Shown: in pieces, positions 48,737 through 62,049 of the stretch
Position numbering within the stretch: the first letter of the stretch is position 1
How the letters are laid out: the number at the start of each line of letters is the position of its first letter
Origin: Bretschneidera sinensis
Lineage: Eukaryota > Streptophyta > Magnoliopsida > Brassicales > Akaniaceae
Direction of reading: 5' to 3'
Assembly: GCA_023935145.1 (NCBI GenBank)
Contig: CM043700.1
Location: 139,093,328 to 139,157,327, forward strand
DNA length: 64,000 nt
The notes under the pieces: generated by a model
What the model was told of the DNA's origin: nothing
Databases searched by the model: none
The model's input: only the letters and a program-made list of their open reading frames with translations
Translations under genes and position numbers: made by a program

Positions 48737-51700
48737 ATGGCATCATCAGCAGCTGGAGACTCCAGATGGTACAGAGGGAGAGTGAAAGCGGTTCCATCAG
48801 GGGACTGCTTGGTGATAATGGCCTTGACCAGCAGCAAGACTGGTCCCCCGCCAGAGAAAACCATCACTTTGTCGTCGCTTATTGCTCCTAGACTCGTAAG
48901 CCTACTCAAATTTATATGCCCATTATCATGAAGATTATGATATGTTACTGCTCTGTAAATCATTAATGAGAATCTGTTATTTTCAGCCTAATGGCACTTT
49001 AAGGACGTATTCTTGTTTTTTTGGTTAAATTTTGTGGTATGTCACTTTTTTGTTTATGTTGTTCAGCTTCCAATCAAATCTGTAGTCTTATAGTTTCATG
49101 AGGATTTTTGCAATTATTTGCTTATCATGACTTGATTATAACAAATTAAACACTCCATTAATGATGGATTAGACTTTCTAATTGTTGGCTTCTGTCTATT
49201 ATTCCCAGGCTCGTAGAGGAGGAGTCGATGAGCCGTTTGCATGGAACAGCAGGGAATTTTTAAGGAAGCTCTGCATAGGAAAGGTGATTATTTACAAAAT
49301 GTTTCAGTTGTGTGCAAGATGACATTCAATTCTCTTGAATGATTATAATTCATCTAAATTAATATATTCTTTGAACAGGAGGTCACTTTCAAAGTGGATT
49401 ATACTGTAGCGAACATAGGTAGAGAATTTGGCTCTGTTTTCCTCGGTGACAAAAACGTTTCAATTCTGGTTGTTTCCGAAGGCTGGGCAAAGGTTATATC
49501 CTTTTTGTTTGATACATTACTAGATTTTTATTTTTATTTTTATTTATGTGTTAACTGAATCTTGATGTACAGGTCAGGGAACAGAATCCACAGAGTAAGA
49601 ATTCTGCCAGTCCTTTCCTTGCAGATTTGCTACGTCTTGAAGAGCAGGCTAAACAACAAGGTCATGGCCGTTGGAGCAAGGTTATGTGTTCTTTGTCTTC
49701 TTTCCAAACTATTATAAATCCAAATGGTTGCCCCATATGGGATGTAATGGATTTTTTTAAATACCCTCACTTCATTTGATGATAACTGTTTTTGTTGAGA
49801 ATAATACAAAGATGCAATAAAATTCATGCCTGTTAGTCCATTACAGAAATGGAGGATTCTTTTTCTATTCACTCTTCTCTAAACCACTCCTAGCATATAG
49901 TCAATGGAAATTAAATTTTGCCTTAGTGGGCAGAGAAGCAGATGCCATCCAGTGGGTTCTTTTTTCTTAGTACTTTTTGGATTTGTTTTGAACCCATTCT
50001 GGATGGTTTTTGTACCTTAGTGCAGGTACCTGGTGCTTCTGAGTTAGCCATCAGAAATCTTCCCCCTTCTGCCATTGGTGATCCTAGTAACTTCGATGCT
50101 ACGGGGCTCTTAGATGCAAACAAGGGCAGGCCCTTGGAATGTATTGTTGAGCAGGTTCGTGATGGCAGTACCATTAGAGTCTATCTGCTTCCAGAGTTTA
50201 AGTTTGTCCAAGTGTTTGTTGCGGGAATCCAGGTACAGAATCTACGCCATGATCTCTAGTTGATGTGGATCTTTTTTCTTTTAAATGACTTATGTACCAG
50301 TTCGAAGGAGTTCTTAGTTATCTATTATTTTTTCTGTTTGAATTAGTCCCCGTCAATGGGTAGAAGGCCTGTAGCAGAAAGTGTTCGTGAAGCAGATGCA
50401 ACCTCTGAACAAAATGGAGATGGTTCTGCTGAGTCACGAGCCCCTTTAACATCTGCACAGAGACTTGCAGTTTCAACATCATCATCTGGGGAAGTTGCTC
50501 CTGATCCATTTGCAGTGGAAGCCAAATACTTTACAGAGCTTCGTGTGTTGAATAGAGATGTAGGTGAATTACTACTATAAATTGACTTGGACATATTCTT
50601 ATAGTTTAGATGATCTGAATGCAAGGTGGATTTTACAGGTACGTATTGTCCTGGAAGGCGTTGATAAATATAGCAATTTGATTGGTTCAGTATATTATCC
50701 TGACGGGGAATCAGCAAAGGACCTGGCATTAGAGCTTGTGGAAAATGTATGTGCTTAAATTTTATCAAGCTATAATGTTGAGTATACATGCTTCTCAATG
50801 ACCTTTAATATTGTATTTGTTCTTGGAATATTTTTGTACAAGATGCTTTATACAACCTTTATTCTCCATCCAACCATTGCTAATAGAGCTACGTTCATGA
50901 ATGAATTTCGCTGTTACAATTAATGTTACTGGTTGGTAGACTTTCCAGTCGAACTTCAAATGAATTAAAGTTCTCTGATTCTTTCGCTTCTTGATGAATA
51001 TAATGCACTCATGTCATATTCTGATCTCTTTGTCTATGTGTAGGGCTTGGCTAAATATGTTGAATGGAGTGCTAATATGATGGAAGAAGATGCCAAGAGG
51101 CAGCTGAAGGCTGCAGATCTCCAAGCAAAAAAAAGCCGGTTGAGAATCTGGACTAACTATGTACCCCCAGCAACAAATTCTAAGGCAATCCATGATCAGA
51201 ATTTCACAGGAAAGGTAAAAGTTTATGCTCTATATAAATTATCTCTCTCTCTCTCTCTCTCTCTATCATGTCATGTCAGTCATTTGTCAAACTATTTCTG
51301 CTTTCTCCCCAGGTAGTAGAGGTTGTAAGTGGGGATTGCATCATTGTTGCTGATGATTCTATCCCATATGGAAGTCCATTGGCAGAGCGACGAGTCAATC
51401 TTTCAAGTATCAGGTGTCCAAAAATCGGTAATCCGCGCAGAGATGAAAAGCCAGCTCCCTATGCCCGGGAAGCAAGAGATTATTTAAGAAAGCTCCTTTT
51501 GGGTCGACAAGTATGCATACTCCAAGATTAACTCTCATTTTGACGATAATAGAAATTATAGTTTATAATTTTACTAATATACCATTTTTCTTTGTAGGTG
51601 AATGTTCAAATGGAGTATTCTAGGAAGGTCAGCATGGCAGATGGACCTACAGGTGCTGCTGGGGCTGGTGATTCAAGAGTAATGGATTTTGGATCGGTCT

Positions 51701-54575
51701 TCCTCTTGTCTCCTATTAAGGGTGATGGTGAGGATGCCACTCCATCTGCTCCATCGATAACTGGCAGTCAGCAGGCTGGGATGAATGCTGCCGAGCTTGT
51801 GGTTAATCGTGGCTTTGGCACTGTGATTAGACATCGAGATTTTGAGGAAAGATCAAACTATTATGATGCTCTTCTTGCTGCTGAATCACGTTCTGTTAAA
51901 GGGAAGAGAGGGATCCATTCTTCCAAGGATCCCCCAGTCATGCACATACAAGACCTGACATTGGTTAGAAATATAACCATAAGGATGAACTATTTTCTCT
52001 CCCTATTGTCTGCCTTGTTTATTTGCTTATTTTTTTTATTGGTGTGACTCTTTCAGGCTTCTGTGAAGAAAGCTAGGGATTTCCTGCCGTTCCTTCAGCG
52101 GAGTAGGAAGATTCCTGCCGTTGTGGAATATGTCCTTAGTGGACATCGTTTTAAGCTTTATATTTCCAAGGAAACATGCAGTATTGCCTTTTCATTCTCT
52201 GGTGTCAGATGTCCTAGTCGTGACGAGCCTTATTCAGATGAAGCAATTGCTTTAATGAGAAGGAAGATTATGCAGAGGGATGTTGAGGTGATTCCTTCGT
52301 CTATGCACCTGATTGCTCGCCACTTTGTTTTGTCGTTTTCCATTGTTTGATAAAAATCTATATTCTTAATACAGATTGAAGTTGAAAATGTTGATAGAAC
52401 CGGAACTTTCTTGGGTTCTCTATGGGAGTCGAGGACCAATATGGCAGCTGTTCTTCTTGAAGCTGGCCTTGCAAAACTGCAGACTTCATTTGGTACTGAC
52501 AGGATCCCTGATGCTCACCTTCTTGAACAGGCTGAGAAATCTGCTAAAAGGCAGAAGCTGAAAGTAAGTAACAGAGCATGTCATGCTGCAACTGTTTTTC
52601 ATCTTGTTGCAGAACATGCTAACTGATATTTTCTTGTAGGTTTGGGAGAATTATGTTGAAGGAGAGGTAGTTTCCAATGGGCCTGCTGTAGAAAGCAAGC
52701 AGAAAGAAGTGCTAAAGGTGCTTAAGATATGGTTTTGTTGCGGTTTATTCTATTCATCTGTATTAGAATGATAAGCAATGAGTTCTCTTCTGTTTTCAGG
52801 TGGTCGTAACGGAAGTCTTGGGTGGTGGTAAATTTTATGTCCAGACAGTTGGGGACCAGAAAGTGGCCTCAGTTCAGCAACAACTTGCATCGTTGAATCT
52901 GCAAGCACCTCCAATAATGGCTGCATTTAATCCTAAGAAGGGTGATGTTGTCCTTGCTCAATTTAGCTTTGATAATTCCTGGAACAGAGCAATGGTGAGT
53001 TTGGTCTTTAATCTTTCGTACTACTATGTTTGCATTTACAGTTTTATGCCGATGTAGCGGATTTTGGTTTTTACAATCATTAATAGATTTTTAGCTGTGG
53101 GCTTTTTGGGAAATCTCAGCATGTGTGTGAACCTGAAGCATGTTTAAAAACCAAACATATATTCATCTTACATATTTACCATATATGCACCAATTACCAA
53201 ACCAATTAGAATCGGGAATTGATATAATATATAAGCTCATAGCTGTAGGAATTTACGTAATAAAGGTGAAATTTGGAAATTTATGAGTTAAAAGTCATAC
53301 TGTAAATAGCTGTTGTATATTTATGTAATGTATTGCTTGCTTCAGATGATAATAACATCAACTAGCTGTAATCCACTATGCAGAGTATCTTCTTTTTATT
53401 TTCCCTTAAATGTGGAGGGTCTTACTTTGTAAAAGTTCATATAAAAATGCTTTAAGTGTACTCAGTTTTGTTTGTTTTTACGTGGATATATATAATCCAC
53501 TGAAAATTTATCTCTAGGTTGAACATCATTAATAGGGAGTGAGTGAACCAACCTTCTATTCTCTATGCAACTTAATGAAATCTTATTCCCAACTATATTG
53601 GGACTGTGGGGTTAGCCAATTAAATTTAGTTCATCTTTTATGTTATATTCTGAATGTAAGAATTTCCTATATTGTTGCTCACATCTCAATTTCGCATTTG
53701 GGGTGTCAGTTGTTTTGCATTCTTGAATATCACAAACGGTTTCTTGGCTTTTACCAATGCTCGGGTCCACTGACGTATATATGATGTGTTTATTTCTAAT
53801 GTGAAGATTGTCAATGCACCTCGAGGAGCAATCGAATCCCCAAAAGCTAAGTTTGTAGTGTTCTACATTGATTATGGAAACCAAGAGGTTGTCCCATACA
53901 GCCAGTTACGGCCTCTTGATCCTTCAGTATCCTCATCATCGGGGCTTGCTCAGTTATGCAGCCTTGCGTACATCAAGGTTCCAAGCTTGGAAGAGGATTT
54001 TGGTCATGAAGCAGCTGAGTATTTGAGTTCCCACACACTGAACAGTGGGAAAGAATTTATGGCGAAGGTAGAGGAAAGGGATACTTCTGGCGGAAAAGTC
54101 AAAGGACAGGGAACTGGGGCAATTCTTGTTGTAACTCTGGTTGCCGTGGATGCTGAGATTAGTATAAATGCCACCATGCTGCAGGTTTGAAATAGTAGCT
54201 TTCCTTTTTACTTTTTTTTTTTCCTGTGAAAACAATGTTAATTTTTAGTTCAATCAAAGTATGCTACTTCAAGAAATGGTAAAGCATAAACTAAAGTTGA
54301 CACTTCATTTTCATCTGAACTAATGGAAATGCTACTCTTTTGATCTGAGTTTGAGTTTTTCAAATATTACCTTGTGTTTTTTCCAGGAAGGACTTGCTAG
54401 GATCGAGAAAAGGAAGAAATGGGACCTCAAGGAAAGACAGGTAGCCCTTGATAATTTAGAGAAGTTTCAGGATGAAGCACGGACTGATAGGCGTGGGATG
54501 TGGCAGTATGGGGATATCCAGTCAGATGATGATGACATTGCTCCTCCAGTCAGAAAGGCTGGTGGTCATCGATGA
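48737..54575 (+). CDS. TSN1: TUDOR-SN ribonuclease-like protein (TSN)
   Basis: Cytoplasmic RNA-binding protein of stress granules and mRNA decay/stabilisation. Sixteen coding exons: 48737-48895, 49209-49283, 49379-49492, 49573-49680, 50026-50232, 50347-50559, 50639-50746, 51044-51214, 51313-51510, 51598-51963, 52057-52287, 52375-52563, 52640-52717, 52800-52994, 53807-54184, 54387-54575; all introns are phase 0 and the total is 992 residues, the family length. Four staphylococcal-nuclease-like domains follow one another (about 10-150, 190-330, 385-510, 575-705: e.g. WYRGRVKAVPSGDCLVIM, VVEVVSGDCIIVADD), then a Tudor domain (FNPKKGDVVLAQFSFDNSWNRAM and FVVFYIDYGNQEVVP) and a partial fifth nuclease fold. 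The acidic tail is MWQYGDIQSDDDD. A 5' UTR intron runs 47917-48721. Intron 14 is the longest in the CDS (812 bp). Confidence 0.97.
51241..51264. repeat. (CT)n microsatellite in a TSN intron
   Basis: A run of about eleven CT units lies between exons 8 and 9, 49 bases ahead of the acceptor. It adds to the polypyrimidine tract and is likely to vary in length. Confidence 0.85.
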
Positions 54576-55461
54576 ATGTAATCATAATCCCCTAGTCAAG
54601 CGGCTTAAGTTGAGTTAAATTATATTTGCGATAATTCTCTTTTAAAGTACAAGAGAACAAAAAAAAATGTTGCAGCGTAGACTTTGCTTTAAGTTGTTTG
54701 CCCATTCCTTTTTTGGGGGTTTGTTTTTTTATATCGTCCTTCTGTAGGAAATGGGACAAATCTTTTTTTCTACACAGTTCTAATAAGGTGAACTATATAC
54801 CCAGTCTCTCCAGTCTTTATGTGGAGACGTTACAAACAATTTTTTCTGCTGATCAGAGTTATATAAGTTTGTGGGCATTCGCCTTTCTCTGAATACGTGG
54901 GTCGTTTTGCATGTTCTTTCTTCTTTTTATTAATTTTAAGGGAACTTTATCAGAATTAGTGGTGCATGAAGTAAGAGACTAGAGGGCTGCTGAGCAGCAT
55001 CAGTGAGTGGCTACTTCTGCTGAGGACTCCCAAGTTAAAAGAGAATCCAAACAAATTTGACATAATAAACTCTCGTACCAATCGGAAGGGTTTATGAATT
55101 TAAGTCATCTTTAAAAAAAAATTATTTAGAAAAAACTGTTATCGTTTTTTTATTAAACAGTAAAATATTTTAAAAAAATTTAACTGTTTTAGTAAATTCT
55201 GATTCAAAATACTATTAAAATATGTTTTGCTAAAATCTGTTTTGAAAACCGTATTTTTAGCCATAAAATGAAACTATTGTTATGCTGTACCTTACTGTCA
55301 TCGGAGTTTCAGAAACAAATCGAATTAACTACTGAGCAATCTGTAAGTATTTTGATAGTCTTTATATGTGAATCTGTTCTCTCTTTCTTTGACTTAACTT
55401 AATCGCAAAATCTTCATTGCAAGTCTTTTTTTTATTATTATTTATAGATAGAACGTTAGGG

Positions 55462-55657
55462 TGATGTTCAGTTTGGTTTAAAGTTAATTTTAATGTATAA
55501 TTTATTTTTTAAAATTTATTAAAAATTTAATCAAATTAAATCAATTTTTACTTAATTTTATTAAATAACAATTAAATATTAATTAATAAATGATTTAATT
55601 TAATTAAATTTTAATAAATTTCAACTGAAAATTAATTTTAAATTAGATCAAAACATT
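55462..55657. repeat. Short palindromic AT-rich MITE, copy 2
   Basis: Opens gatgttcagtttggtttaaa and closes aattagatcaaaacattatt; the ends are complementary. Same length and interior text (aaatttattaaaa, taatttaattaaattttaataaa) as the copy at 9446-9632. Confidence 0.5.
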
Positions 55658-56099
55658 ATTTATATTACATTAAAAAAAAATGGAAATGAGGCTTACTAAA
55701 AGGTAGGAGCACTACTGATTTGTCATTCGTAGGTGCCTTTTGGTATCTATTATGGATAGATCGACTGTTCGGAACGATAGCCAATAGCTCTTCCTAGACT
55801 AACCCATGCCCACAAAAGAATTTTGGTTGGTTAGGGTGTAAGCCTTGAGTTTTAGATTAGTTAAAAAATTTATTAATAATTTTATAAATTTTTTTAATAA
55901 TATTAATTTTTTAAATTTTATATTTATACTAATATTATCAACGGATCCAAAAGTGCAAGACTTCATTGTAAGTCTTAACCTAATTTTTTTCATGATCTAG
56001 CGTTGTTGTGTTTACCAATTGTTCTCGGTATGCAAAATCTACCCTCTTATTCATTGCTATTTTTATCTTCAAAAAGTCCATGCTAAAACCAAATAGTAA

Positions 56100-56345
56100 C
56101 TTTTTAATTTAAGTGTAAGTGATATTTATAAAAGAAAAAGTACAAGTAATATTTATAAAAAAAAAATACAAATGGTATTTATAAAACATGAATTATTATT
56201 TAAGTTAAAATTTTGTAAATTTGAAATAAAAATTTAATAAAAAACATAAATTTATTAATGCATTATTTATAAAATTTAAAAAATTCAAAACGGAGACTTA
56301 TATCTCATCCTTGTCTCAAGAATTTTTTTTTTTCATTCCTATCTC
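56100..56345 (-). repeat. Inverted partial copy of the 33.5/34.6-kb repeat
   Basis: Reverse complemented, it reads tttttatttcaaatttacaaaattttaac, then aattcatgttttataaatacc, matching the centre of copies 1 and 2 in the same order, with the gagacttatatctcatcc block (on plus) corresponding to the GC-rich end. Shorter than the other two. Confidence 0.55.
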
Positions 56346-58227
56346 CACGTTCAATTCACTTTGCTGAGATAAATAAACTCTCGCGGCGTCAGCGAATACT
56401 CCCCTCCCTGAGATTTCTCTCTTCTATCAAGAATACTCTCGTGTACAAAGGTCATACTTTCAGTCGGTTGCGCATTTAAATCAAGATGAGGGATATTCAC
56501 CAAGCTAGGCACTCACAGCCTATTAAATTTAACGTTATTAGTACTCCTTAAAGGTTGTCAAGACTAGGGAGCTGGCAGGATGAGCTTAACTGGGCAATCA
56601 ATAATGTAAAGGGAAACACTCCTAAGATTATCCTCTTAAAAGAATATCTCTTTCGCCTACCACATATAGAAGGAGAGGAATTTTAAGATTTAGAGTTGAG
56701 TAAAGATCAGTAATCAACACTTCTGTGTATATATTTTTTTTGTTCATTATTGGACTTGGCATGAAAAAACATGACATCCAATGAATAAATTGAAGTTTCT
56801 GTTTTTATTCATGTTGGAATAGGTTAGGCCACATTATACAAAATCTTTTTGAAAATATTATTTTTTATTATTTATTGATTATGTCTTAACTACTTATGTC
56901 AACCATAAAAAATCCATTTGTTAAAGGGGGACATTTAAACTAATTTGACTGTTGTTTTCACTTTAAATATAATAAGTTTTTTCTTTCGAGAGTGAAAACC
57001 AAAAGCTTTTCAAGTAATAATTTTTAAAAATTAAATTATAAAAATTGTTGAAACCTAAATCTTTAATTTTTGTCTAAAATTTAAAAGCCATTTAAGAAGT
57101 TTCTAGTTAATATGAATCTAACAAACTTCAATTTTTTTTAAAAAAAAGATATGCAAAAAAATATTAAAAATAAAAAACATGACACAATTAATATTTTAAA
57201 AATGTAAAGAAGCATATTATTAAAAAGAATGAAAAATTAAAAAGGTAAAAGTTACATAAAATAAATAGTTTTATTTACTTTAAGTGGTATTATTGATGTG
57301 ACATATTAATGATAATTAAATTAAATAAAATAATTGAGATTTAAGCATATTGTCTGTAAATTTCCAGCACAAAATTGAGATAAAAAAAACAGGGACTTAG
57401 GTCATTCCAACAAGAATCCCGTCTAACCTGTTACTTGCAAGATGAACTAAGCAGTGGCTTCTGCATAAAGCTATCCCCACTCAATCCCATTTCCCAATGA
57501 GACGATGATCTCAGCGTTTTTATAATGATCATGAAGAGAAAAGAAAGCAATAATCTCTTTTTTGGCAGTACTGACTCTTTTCAAGTGTCATTAGAAATCT
57601 CGAGGATTTTGACAGAATGTTTAGGAGCTGTGATTCGACAATGGGTTGTGATTTAAAAGCTGGTTTTCGTCTTCGCATCCTACCGAAGAATCTACAGATG
57701 CACTTTAGTCTAATTGAAACTTGAATTGTATAATCAGAATATCATGAAGCTTTTAGACCAAACAATTCCATCTACCGACGATTACAACAAAAAAGTGAAC
57801 TTATTATGGGCGACAAGATGAGCTCCTAGGCTGATGAGCATGTTAGATCTTTCGACTCAACAGTAAAACAAGGTAAAGCAGTGGAACAATTGTTGCAATG
57901 CTTTGACTTATTTTGTTTCTAGACACCTATTGAACTCAACGGATATCATCGTCGCAAAACAAAAAGTGATGGAATATTCCACCTGCAAATTTCAGTGTTA
58001 AATGGATTGGAAATTGAAATCTTCCAACATATCAAATTTGTTTTTACCTCGAGCAGGAAGTATCAGTCTGTCTGACAGACTGTCTCATTTACACTCTTCA
58101 TACATTTAGTGTCTCAAAACAAAGTTAAAAAAAATAATAACACCCAAGAATTCTTCTTCTAGGACAACCACTAAGCTCAAAATTTTACCAAAAGTGAAAC
58201 TAATAATCGTCTTCCTCTTCCATCTCT

Positions 58228-61200
58228 TTAGTTGTCACGCCTGGATGACCTCCTGCGAGGAGCATTAGCATTTTCTTCCTTCTCCGTTTCTTCTTCCTGC
58301 TCCCCACTGCTTCCTTCTTTGTTAGAAGTCTCAGCAACCTCAGCTTTTTTGGGTTCAACTGTTGCCTGCACAATGAGACCCAAGATGGTGAGACAAAAGG
58401 GTAAACATGCCTCCATAAGGTTTATGCAGAAGCAAAAAAACAATTAAAATCAACAAAATGGCCAAAGAAGAGTGGATCGAATACTTACTTTCTTCTTCCC
58501 ACCAAAAATGAACTTTATCAGAACCGTGAAAATTACCACCACAATGGAGATAAGGATGCCAATAGTGAGGTTTGGTTGTTTCTCTCCCTTCTCAATGAGA
58601 TCCTGGAATACATGCTAAGATTTCAGTACAATCCAAAAGTAGTACATGAGTTCACAATAATACGAAATAGGTATTATGATGACTTACAAGAATCTTAAGG
58701 TTGTATGCACTTAAGAAAGGAATATCTGCAACCTTGTACAAGAGGTCAAAGACCTTCTTCTGCAAAATTTAAGTTAAATGGTTAGGTTATAAAGTAACAG
58801 ATCATATAGAAATATCAAGAGACAAAGGTTTTCAAGTTCATTACCTGGAAGCCTTTTAGACCATCTAAAGTTGCAGCTTCGTCCTCAGTCTTCTGTTTTT
58901 CCTTCTCAATCTCAAATTTCGGCTTCCAAGTCGTCTCCCTGTATGACTCTGCAACCTTCTCATCTTTAGTTATTAAAATATTGTCAAACAGTATACCATC
59001 TTGCATTGTCCAAATCTCAATGCCAACAGCAGCAATAGGCTCAAAATCAGGTTTTTCAAGTTCAAAGTAGCTAGGGTTTGGAATCTCCCTGGGCTTCCAA
59101 ATACCCTTGTAACTGGGGTTGTCAATAAGAGGGGCATGCCATTTTCCCTTGTAAGCTGGATTACTCTTCATAGGCCTCTTCCATTCACCACAGCCAGGGG
59201 CTGTCTCACACTTCGGGTTATCAATCTTCGGAGCCTCCCATTCACCATCTTCCTCATCATCCCAATCTTCTGGTTTGGTTGCATCAGGATCATCTACCTC
59301 CTCAGGCTCATCATCTAACCACCCTTCCGGTTTCACAGCATCCACATCTTCAATTTCCATGGGAGCATCCTCATCCCAATCATCTGGCTTCACAGCATTA
59401 GGATCTGAAATTTTTGCTCTCTCATCCCAGTCCTCAGGCTTCTTGTCATCAGGATCAGGAATGGTCTCGGCAGGAATCAAAGAAGGCTCAAAATCGTCAG
59501 ATGAAAGGAAATTTCCCTTTTTCTTTTCCTCCCCATCAATCAGAATTCGCAGCTCATTGTCAGGCTTCAAGATGGCAGTATACACATGAGATAGCTTGTC
59601 AGATGGGACAGAGGGTGGGTACTTGAGATGGTGTTCAATGTACTCCCCACTCTTTGGATTCTTATGCTTCAGGATGAAATGCACCTTGTTTGTAGCCCCA
59701 CATTTGTCAGGTCCAAACATAATAGAATAAGGTGATTCATTATCGAATTCCTTAGGTGCCCATCCAGCTGCTTGGGGGCGGAGATATTTAAGATACGCAC
59801 CACCACATTCAAGCCCATTCTGGAGACGAGTCTCAAATTGCAGGACAACAGTTCCATCCTTGAGACTCACAGGCTTATCAACCTCTTTCACTATAGCATA
59901 CTTCTTGGCTTTCTCACTCACAAGAAGTCCATAATCATCATGTCCCTCACTCTTTGAGTGCTTCCATACACCTGAAACGAGAATAGTATATCAACAAATG
60001 CTTTCAACTTTGAAAACAACTACAGGCAGAAAACAGGAAAATGGAAAGAAAATGGAAAAAAAAAATGAAAAAGAAAAAACCATAGATCATGATATTTTCT
60101 CACAATTAAACATCAGTCGAGTAGTGCTATTGCATAAAGATCAAGTACAGCAGAAAAACCCAAAAAAAAAACCACATTGACCCTCATCAATGAACTACGG
60201 ACAGATCTAAATTCAATCAGACTGAGCACTCAAGATTGACAAAACAAAAGCTCAAAGCATACTTAACACTTGTTCATTCATTGGAAAACACCAGAGTAAA
60301 TAAAATGGAGGTACGCAAGAATAAGTACTTGTAAGCTTGTTTGGTTGCAGATAGTAAAAGGATGAAAGTTGATTCAATCAAATGGCTGCCTTAGTACTTC
60401 AGACAGTAAGAATTGATGCAAAACATATATAGAGACTTTATTGGGATAATTTATCATCCAAAACATAAAGAAGTATGGACCCTTAATTTAAACTACAGGC
60501 AGACCTTGACACAGTTTATTATTTCATTCCACTAAATGGTTGACATTATTGGATCCCTAGAAGCCCAAAGACAGCTTATAAGATGTCGCTAGGAAATCAT
60601 ATCTGATACGTGTAGGATTCAGGACTTCCTGAATCTACCAGAACAGAAATAATGAGCCATAACATAAAAAAAAAGTATTACTACTTCAAATTTCATTACA
60701 GAGACACTGTGATTTAGGAACTTTGCGCAAATGCATTTGAGTTCTTCTCCATGTTAGCTTCCAAGCAACATTAGAGATAAAAGAGTGTTGAAGAGTTACT
60801 AAGTCGTATTTACAAGTCACGACTACTGAATTTCGGATCCATTTGCAAAATCCTCCAAGCACATTATCACAGCATCTTTTGTACTTGCACTCGATCTACA
60901 TACATATGATCTACATATGTATGTTCATTTAGATTCACAAGCTAACACAATATTTTATCAATCTAAACAATAGACTGCTTTATGTATTTATTTATTTTTT
61001 ATAAACCAAATCTTCAGTCGGGAAAAGGAAAATAGATTTCTCTCCATCTTTATATTCGTTTAGCTCCATAAATAAGCAAAGAAACGACAATTACACTCAT
61101 TAATAACAGCATGTAACCAAATTCTAATTAAAGCAATAAGTAATAAAAGTAACCAGATAATAATTTTAACTTTAATAATCGGTGAATAAATAAATAAAAT

Positions 61201-61548
61201 CATTAATAATCACAAATAAAAAAATTAACACAAATAGATTATCACAGATCCAAAAGAATCACTAACCTTTATAGTCCTCTTTCCCAGAAAGAATCCATCG
61301 ACCATCAAATGACTCGTCAAACGACTCGTAAAGGATCTACACCAGAAGCCAAATAAATTTCAACAAAGAGAAATCAAAATCTTCAAAAATATACTTAGAC
61401 ACATATACATACACATATATAAACATCTAGTTGATTTAGAGAGCTAGAAAGGAGCCATTACCGTGTTGTCGTCACAGAAGCAGAGCTGCTGCAACGAAAC
61501 GAAAGCAACCAAAAAGAGCAAAGCGAATCGCAGTTTCCCTTCTCTCAT
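58228..61548 (-). CDS. CNX: Calnexin (ER membrane lectin chaperone)
   Basis: Type I ER membrane chaperone that binds monoglucosylated N-glycans on new glycoproteins. Six exons in minus order: 61462-61548, 61267-61336, 58845-59971, 58688-58759, 58489-58602, 58228-58365; total 535 residues (Arabidopsis members about 530). Signal peptide 1-25 ([20 protein letters not shown]). The lectin domain has [11 protein letters not shown] and [16 protein letters not shown]. The P-domain carries motif-1 repeats ([45 protein letters not shown]) and motif-2 repeats ([44 protein letters not shown]). A membrane helix spans about 463-486 ([20 protein letters not shown]). The cytosolic tail is Glu-rich and ends RRRSSRRDN. 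An exact ER-stress element lies upstream. Intron 2 is about 1.3 kb. Confidence 0.97.
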
Positions 61549-61655
61549 TTCTCTCTCGAAACCCTAAGCGATTGTCGATCTGAGAATGAATCTAAATCTA
61601 AAGCTCTTAACGAATGAGGAGAAAGTACTTTAGGTCTGGTCATTTCTTCTAGCTC

Positions 61656-61663
61656 ATATATAG
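61656..61663 (-). promoter_or_regulatory. TATA box of calnexin
   Basis: CTATATATG on the minus strand lies about 110 bases before the ATG at 61548 and about 60-85 bases downstream of the ER-stress element. Confidence 0.55.
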
Positions 61664-61723
61664 ATCTTCGCGAGACTCATCGAGTTGTTTCGACCAATGA
61701 TATTATGTTACACGTGAAATAGA

Positions 61724-61742
61724 CCAATCAATTGCCGCCACG
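61724..61742 (+). promoter_or_regulatory. Perfect ER-stress element (ERSE, CCAAT-N9-CCACG)
   Basis: The text CCAAT CAATTGCCG CCACG fits the ERSE consensus exactly, including the 9-base spacer. It lies about 180 bases upstream of the calnexin ATG and reads in the opposite orientation to the gene; such elements work in both. A CACGTG-like core (ACACGTG, 61710-61716) and a second CCAAT (61694-61698) are next to it. Bound in plants by NF-Y with bZIP28/bZIP60 when the ER is stressed. Confidence 0.7.
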
Positions 61743-61925
61743 ATAGCAACACCAGCCGGTCCCGTGCATGTATTAGTCTTCCAGTATATATGTAACACTC
61801 CTATAAGTAAGTGGGCTCAAGGCCCATATATTAAATGGTTAAGGTTCCAATACAATGGATCAAAAGTGACCCATTTCCTTTACTTGAATCTATGGAGCAT
61901 CAATTCAATTGCGTCAGTTGATTTT

Positions 61926-61959
61926 GGGGGGGTGGGGGGGGGGGGGGGGGGGTGGGGGG
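61926..61959. repeat. Long G-run (G tract broken by single T)
   Basis: About 31 G in 34 bases, broken by T, form the most G-dense stretch of the window. It could form a G-quadruplex. Assembly or sequencing errors are common in such runs, so its length is uncertain. Confidence 0.85.
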
Positions 61960-62049
61960 TGTTAATTGAAGTTCAAATTATGCCTTAGCGAATTATTTGA
62001 TTTACTTGAATCTATGGAGCATCGATTCATTTGCTTCATTTGAAAGTAA

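Larger units (their letters stand above)
54576..58227. other. Intergenic region between the convergent TSN and calnexin genes
   Basis: TSN 3' UTR comes first. 55462-55657 is the second copy of the palindromic MITE, and 55790-55990 is another AT-rich repeat related to those at 9840 and 12250. 56100-56345 holds an inverted partial copy of the 33.5/34.6-kb repeat. 57000-57350 is A/T-rich without structure. No gene; the frames at 54698 and 55799 are not coding. Confidence 0.6.

Noticed and set aside
14544..54575. Functional gene cluster (metabolic or defence)
   Set aside because: The genes belong to unrelated pathways and the order is explained by conserved synteny.
58232..58447. Plus-strand frames within the calnexin gene, also 59001-59626
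   Set aside because: They are antisense shadows of the calnexin repeats.
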